DNA of 64,000 nt from Cristatella mucedo. Lineage: Eukaryota > Bryozoa > Phylactolaemata > Cristatellidae. This document shows, piece by piece, positions 59,939-64,000 of the stretch (positions within the stretch are counted from its first letter, which is position 1; each line of letters begins with the position of its first letter). Where the stretch lies: positions 3,720,501 to 3,784,500 of the forward strand of contig WPIO01000024.1 of the NCBI GenBank assembly GCA_009760855.2, given 5' to 3'. The position numbers and the translations under genes are program-made. The notes below the pieces were generated by a model that worked only from the letters and a program-made list of their open reading frames with translations, did not search any database and was not told where the DNA came from.

Positions 59939-61941
59939 AAAAGAAGGAAAAAGAATGAGGGAGCAATGGAGAGATAGAGAGAGGAGAGAGAGAGAGAGAG
60001 AGATTCAGTAGAGGTAGAGATACAAGAGAGAAGAAAAATAACGAGAGGGAAGGTGACACACAGAAAGAGAGAAAGAGTGAGTATGAGAAAAAGAGTCTGA
60101 AAGAGGCAGGCATGTGTCCACAATGCAGCAGGAAGTAGAACAAAACACACATCATGTGAATGGATGGGGTGCTCGGCTCACCAACCCTTACCTTTTGCTA
60201 CCACACTCGTGTGTGACAACACATCTAGCGAAAGCACGGATATGAGCAATCCATATACAACATCCACAATAGCTCTTAATTATCTTGAGACATGCTAGCT
60301 AGCTAGTACACTAATGATGCACAGCCACATTCGATTCACTAGCAACAGCAGAAATCATCCACGTGGAATAGAAGCTGCTGCCCATGAATATAGATGGCCA
60401 GCCAAGACTGCAACAAGGGGGAGGATTCGTCTTTGCCTTGTCGGTGCACTCCTGAAACCAATACGAACCGACTGCGAGCAATGTTCTCAGCCCTATCGGT
60501 CTTTTTAGTGCCGGGCTCCTATAATCATCTACCGCCTTGTGAATTCGGATCGTTAGCGAGCCAGAGTAGCTGAATGCCTGCTTCTCTTTCCAAAGCTGCA
60601 TGCAATAACTCAAGATGCTGTCAACACACCATTAAACCTGATCTACGAGCTGATGCCAATCTCTGCTGAGGCGTTCTCCCATCACAGCTAGGCACTGACA
60701 GAAGAAGAGCAGAGAGCCAGCGGCAGCGGCAAAAGTACCGAAGGTACCACACCTCTCCTCTCGTCAATCTCTCCCTTTATCGTCTCTCTCCCGGTATGCT
60801 TGCACATCTTTCTGGTTTCCTCTCCTCCTCTTGAGCATCTTGTGGATTCATGGATGGGTACACCGATGGTCTTGCTGTCGGGGGGGGGGGGAGGGTATCA
60901 CCCACAGTAGCGACACGCGATTGCCTCTTACGGATGCTTTTCTACCCGGCTGGCAATATCAAGCAATTGGCAGGCAGACCATTTGATTCTAGCACGGCAG
61001 AAAGGTTCCCCGGTTGTGATTCTAAATCAGTGTATGACAGTCCATTTTTTATAATAAACCCAGGCTTGGCTTTATATTGTTTTTAATCAGCACAGCCCTA
61101 CACTAAAGAACGTAAGAAGGCTAGAGTTTTGCTCGGTTCCCTTGAATCTTGCCGGGTTGGGGCCGTCCAGAAAATACCCTGCTTCTCCAACGAGTCACGA
61201 ATAAAAATAATAATAATAATACACTTGACATAGCACCCTCAGAGAACTCGATCTCTTTCTAGTCACTTTACATTTGATGCAAAGGAATAAGTGGATTTGT
61301 ACACTAGCACTGGCTTGGTGTGAAGCAACGATCCGAATGGTAAAGTCCTTAATAGGTTGCTTGAGCAGCTGGCTGTGACCCCGGTTCGACCCGGGGTGGG
61401 AGCGATTGATGAGAGGAGAGGCATGGTACCTTCGGTACTGTTGCTGCTGCCGCTGAACCTTTCGGCTCTCAGCGTGGGTGCAGCTTCCCAGTGCATCGGG
61501 CTGGCCGGTGCGAAGTGAACTGCGCGGTGCCGAGAATGAGCACAGCTACGGGTCGACCATGGGTGCAGCTCGGGAGAGCTAAGAGGCAGGTGCATAGAGA
61601 CCACTGCTCGCTCGCCCTTCTTCGGACTAGGTTGGCTCACGTGAGGAGCACCCACGACACAGCCGTGCAGAGGGTGTGGCAGGCGGCTTCGGAGGCGATG
61701 GAGGCTCATTGCTGCCGATTGCACCACTTACTATCGTCTGCTTCGGCTGCCGCACGCACTGCAGACAGCTGCCTGTGGCACCGGTCAGCGGCCAGCTCCA
61801 GCTCCAGCTGTCGAAGGTTCGTCTCGGTTAGTGTGCTCAGCATCGACAGCTTGTCGCCGATGACGGGCTGCTGGGGCGAGACTACTCCTCCTCTGAGCCC
61901 AGCTCGGACGGATGTGCTGCTCCGTCGCATCCTCGGCAGCG
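57675..61941 (-). CDS. Candidate multi-exon gene, unknown protein
   Basis: Exon-like segments on the minus strand are 61732-61941, 60533-60617 (perhaps with 60638-60694), 59727-59852, 58707-58883 and 57675-57790 (stop TAG). The junctions 60533/59852, 59727/58883 and 58707/57790 are all phase 1 and have good sites (GTGAGC, GTAAGG; ttttttctag, ccctatgcag). The segments read LSTLTETNLRQLELELAADR, HLELLHAALEREAGIQLLWL, AQWQNLDTVFTGSHALDRTA, DMPPPEAAALELFRLCRP and RKAAVAWQLSRLLSAGVCAR. Helical, spectrin- or coiled-coil-like composition is suggested. I do not recognise the protein. The join between the first two segments is unresolved, and the frame of 59727-59852 is ambiguous. It could also be the 5' part of the PLAT gene. 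Confidence 0.35.
58707..58883 (-). CDS. Candidate exon with strong donor
   Basis: 58 codons in a phase-1 frame ending CCAG|GTAAGG: NGPDKLSNSPLPTLSTPGLL, AAADLGARSAAGRVLDMPPP and ALELFRLCRP. Confidence 0.35.
59121..59192. repeat. (GGCT)n followed by poly-G (21 G)
   Basis: About twelve GGCT units run straight into 21 consecutive G. Confidence 0.95.
59727..59852 (-). CDS. Candidate exon with strong splice sites
   Basis: The acceptor (atattttttctag) and donor (CCAG|GTGAGC) are near-consensus. Two frames are open: the phase-1 frame (EQSQKAQWQNLDTVFTGSHA), which agrees with both neighbours, and a phase-0 frame (MSSRRKLSGKIWTLYSPEAM). Confidence 0.4.
59904..60003. repeat. (AG)n microsatellites
   Basis: Two short AG tracts (59904-59938 and 59978-60003) within GA-rich sequence. 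Confidence 0.9.
60533..60617 (-). CDS. Candidate exon, helical segment
   Basis: Bounded by tgttgacag and GGCG|GTAGAT; 28 codons reading HLELLHAALEREAGIQLLWL and ANDPNSQG. A 57-bp open segment just upstream (60638-60694, MGERLSRDWHQLVDQ) would join it in frame if 20 bp were removed. Confidence 0.35.
61203..61285 (-). mobile_element. LINE-A 3' tail
   Basis: An AAT-rich end, tagcaccctcagagaactcg, then ctttctagtcactttacatt. Confidence 0.65.
61335..61410 (+). repeat. tRNA-like fragment
   Basis: gaccccggttcgacccgggg forms a B box with a palindromic stem, and an A-box-like stretch lies about 45 bp upstream. I cannot fold a full cloverleaf; probably an isolated SINE head or a tRNA pseudogene. Confidence 0.3.
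61732..61941 (-). CDS. Candidate exon, coiled-coil-like
   Basis: It ends at a consensus donor (GATA|GTAAGT) in phase 1. It contains ATG in a favourable context at 61930 and reads VIGDKLSMLSTLTETNLRQL, ELELAADRCHRQLSAVRAAA. Heptad-like Leu spacing suggests a coiled coil. A plus-strand frame overlaps and cannot be fully excluded. Confidence 0.35.
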
Positions 61942-62322
61942 CTGCCGGTCAAAGGGTGCGCACCCGGTAGTCGTCGGTGGGAGCTGAAACAATTATTCGG
62001 CTGCCGTGCTGCCTGCTCCTGGAGCACATCGTCTGCTGTGGCTAGCACTCCCCCAGCCCATGGTGCGGACGGAGAGACTTGCTGCCAGCAGACTTGCTGC
62101 CGACAATGCAGCTGTCTGGCAAACGCTGGGACTGAACTGCTCGCAATAGCCTGGCTTTATAGTTTTTATCTGCTGTCTTAATTGAAGGCGCTTGCACACA
62201 ATCGACAGTGCTCGAAGGCAGCGTGCTGCATGCTCACACGGTGCTGCTTGTGCAGCACGGCCAAGTCCAGAGGTCGCCAGCCTAGCGCCCGAAAGCAGAG
62301 CAGCTGCCGGCATCACAAACTC

Positions 62323-62324
62323 TT

Positions 62325-62363
<39 letters not shown>

Positions 62364-62404
62364 CTCTCTATCTATCTATCTCTCTCTATCTCTCTCTCTC
62401 TCTA
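62323..62404. repeat. (CT)n / (CTAT)n microsatellite
   Basis: CT-rich tract with TCTA interruptions. Confidence 0.92.
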
Positions 62405-62639
62405 ATGTGCATTTTTACATAAATATTTCGGCTGTCTCCATTTTTATACTGCCAGGACATAACTGCTCTTCATTCTTTAAGAATCAGCAGAAAGAGAACT
62501 GACGACAGGCCGACAAAATCAGAATCGGTAGATGCAAAGGCAACGTGATGAGCGCGTCACCCAAGTTACGTTCTTCTGGAACTAAATAAATGCCGTAATA
62601 CCTCCTGCCGTCTGGCTGGATTCGGCTAAGTTAAATTCC

Positions 62640-63010
62640 AGTGTGCGTTCGCCATTAAGTCCGACGGTGGCGAGGCTTACGGGGAAAATGAACGCACGGT
62701 CGGTCCGGCCGGTCCAAACCGCTGGCGCGTGGCGGCAGCCTTCAACGGAGTGCTCCTCCGCCGTCGATCTACGGGAAATGTGCGGAGCCTGGAAGACTAG
62801 TGCCACCCGCCTGCCCCCTCCTTGCAGTTGCTGGAGGAGGGTCGCGGCCAGAAACCGCCCGTTCTACTCTCGCCTTCCGCCGAAAAGCCGCCATGGTAGC
62901 GCTACGTCTGCCATAATATCTAACACATCTGCGCGCGACCGGTCTACCACCAACAGCTAGACACAAGCAACTCGCTAACGAACCAGCGGTTAAAGCAACA
63001 CGTTATCCTC
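62640..63010. promoter_or_regulatory. CpG-rich stretch, possible promoter region
   Basis: CpG is dense here compared with the flanks (cgtcggccggtcc, ctgcgcgcgaccggt). A minus-strand ATG at 62894 has an excellent context (taccATGgcgg) and opens MAAFRRKARVERAVSG. Minus-strand exon candidates lie to the left and plus-strand candidates to the right, so a bidirectional promoter is possible. Composition is the only evidence. Confidence 0.3.
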
Positions 63011-63223
63011 CAGGCCGTCGGCTGCCCATGAGGACTATCGATTACTGGTTGCCATCACTGCGCACCGAGCATCAGCCATGACGCGCTTAAGCTCATGCTT
63101 AGCCGAGCCACTAAAAGCTTTTAATTAAAAAATTTAAATTAAAACAAGCTTGCATATATAGTGACTTTCAGGTACATTCGCAATGCTCCAAGCGATGGTC
63201 GTATCCCCCCCCCCCCCCCGTAG

Positions 63224-63420
63224 TCCAGTCATCAGCCCAAGAGTGTCAGACATAGCTCCACCCACTTACCCAACTTCATTCAAGCATTCGATCGCCGCAG
63301 AAACGAGGCTGCCGTGCTCAATATCTCTACGGCGTTGGATAGGGCCTCGGACTTCCCGGCACTGCCGCCCGACTTTCGGTATGTCTGGCCTCGCGGAAGT
63401 ACTGGTGCCCACTCGATAAG
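63224..63420 (+). CDS. Candidate exon, unknown protein
   Basis: A 15-C tract ending cgtag acts as acceptor and the donor is AAG|GTACGT. 65 codons read HSSTHLPNFIQAFDRRRNEA, AVLNISTALDRASDFPALPP and FRYVWPRGSTGAHSI. The minus strand also has an open frame, so strand is not certain. Confidence 0.3.
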
Positions 63421-63623
63421 GTACGTTTGTAGCCTAAATTGTAGACAAAGACTTTCTGCGTTATCGGGTTGTCAGTCTGCTGATGCGAACCTACACAGTC
63501 TATAGCTGTCGCTACTGTCGTTCTTCCGCGTTATGAAGCCCCATAGGTCCCAGGCGCTAGTAGCGGAGCATTCTCAGCGGCCAGAAATCAACGATTACGT
63601 GATGATCTACATCTCAGCAGATT

Positions 63624-63824
63624 ATGTCAGGGGGCTGTCTCAGCAGCAGGCTGGCAGTTGTCTTAGCAGTTGCTTTGTGCTGCCGCGGAGCGCTAAGCTT
63701 CGACGAACTCTTCTGTCGCACACGATCTAGCGCACCCACCAGACCCAGATTTTCGGGATTTACAGCCGTCACAGGACAGAATTGCTCAGTTAGGCGCAAG
63801 CATGGCCGATACATTGTCCGTTAG
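63624..63824 (+). CDS. Small open frame with signal-peptide-like N-terminus
   Basis: 66 codons start MSGGCLSSRLAVVLAVALCC and RGALSFDELF: a short polar start, an Arg, a hydrophobic core and a small residue before a polar segment, as in secretory signal peptides. Three further Cys follow. No splice donor is evident before the TAG. It may be the first exon of a secreted protein or chance. Confidence 0.3.
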   Translation: MSGGCLSSRLAVVLAVALCCRGALSFDELFCRTRSSAPTRPRFSGFTAVTGQNCSVRRKHGRYIVR

Positions 63825-64000
63825 ACCTGGATTGAGCATAGCGTTATCTTCGTGTTCCCGTCGCTTGTTTCTTGGGTGAAGGACCGCTATGGAAACCTTG
63901 ATTATTGTTGGCTTGCAGTATCGTATATGTGGAACCCATTTAATACATGTGGCTAGTGGCGCTGATGCTGTTGACATGTGGGGGTTCGTTCGGCTGCCTG

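Noticed and set aside
59272-60150. 292-codon minus-strand frame
   Set aside because: Runs through an (AG)n tract and an apparent splice acceptor. Only the short segment 59727-59852 has exon character.
61491-61970. 159-codon plus-strand frame
   Set aside because: Overlaps the better bordered minus-strand candidate exon. CAG-rich sequence keeps several frames open; strand not provable from sequence alone.

Overview
This window reads as nuclear DNA of an invertebrate animal. Genes are split into short exons with GT-AG introns up to about 10 kb. The spaces between are filled with truncated non-LTR retrotransposons (CR1/L2-like), two tRNA-derived SINE families, long (CA)n and (CT)n microsatellites and poly-G/C runs. 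There are no operons or ribosome binding sites. A flatworm or other lophotrochozoan would fit, but I cannot name the species.

Left end (1-5360, plus strand): the last five visible coding exons of an Arkadia-type (RNF111/ARK2C) RING E3 ubiquitin ligase. The conserved motif ahead of the RING, the split RING and a poly(A) signal are all visible; the gene starts outside the window. From 5360 to 11995 there is no supported gene, only LINE fragments, an unexplained CpG-rich block (7795-8745) and a degenerate third LINE (10395-11115).

Middle (11996-48043, minus strand): I could assemble nine exons, with phases that agree at every junction, into a 679-codon reading frame encoding three PLAT domains. 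The best match is LOXHD1. As in vertebrate LOXHD1, one PLAT domain is split by a long charged insert before its last strand; here the insert carries an eight-unit, 27-bp coding minisatellite. The introns hold most of the LINE, SINE and microsatellite load, a 5S rRNA-like gene next to a SINE (13524-13641), and a frameshifted plus-strand reading frame ending in a PCNA-binding-like motif (16051-16487). The Arkadia and PLAT genes are convergent.

Right part (48-64 kb): GC-richer and rich in poly-G/C. It has a Tc1/mariner transposase fossil (about 52.0-52.56 kb), more SINE/LINE copies, and a set of unrecognised minus-strand exon candidates (57675-61941) whose downstream junctions are all phase 1. 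At the extreme right there is a CpG-rich stretch and plus-strand candidates: a 65-codon exon and a 66-residue reading frame with a signal-peptide-like start.

The repeats form a connected system: LINE-A, LINE-C and SINE-A share a 3' tail, which suggests that the SINE borrows LINE machinery. Several LINE-A 3' ends are almost identical to each other and so probably young. All function calls rest on reading motifs by eye; no database search was possible.
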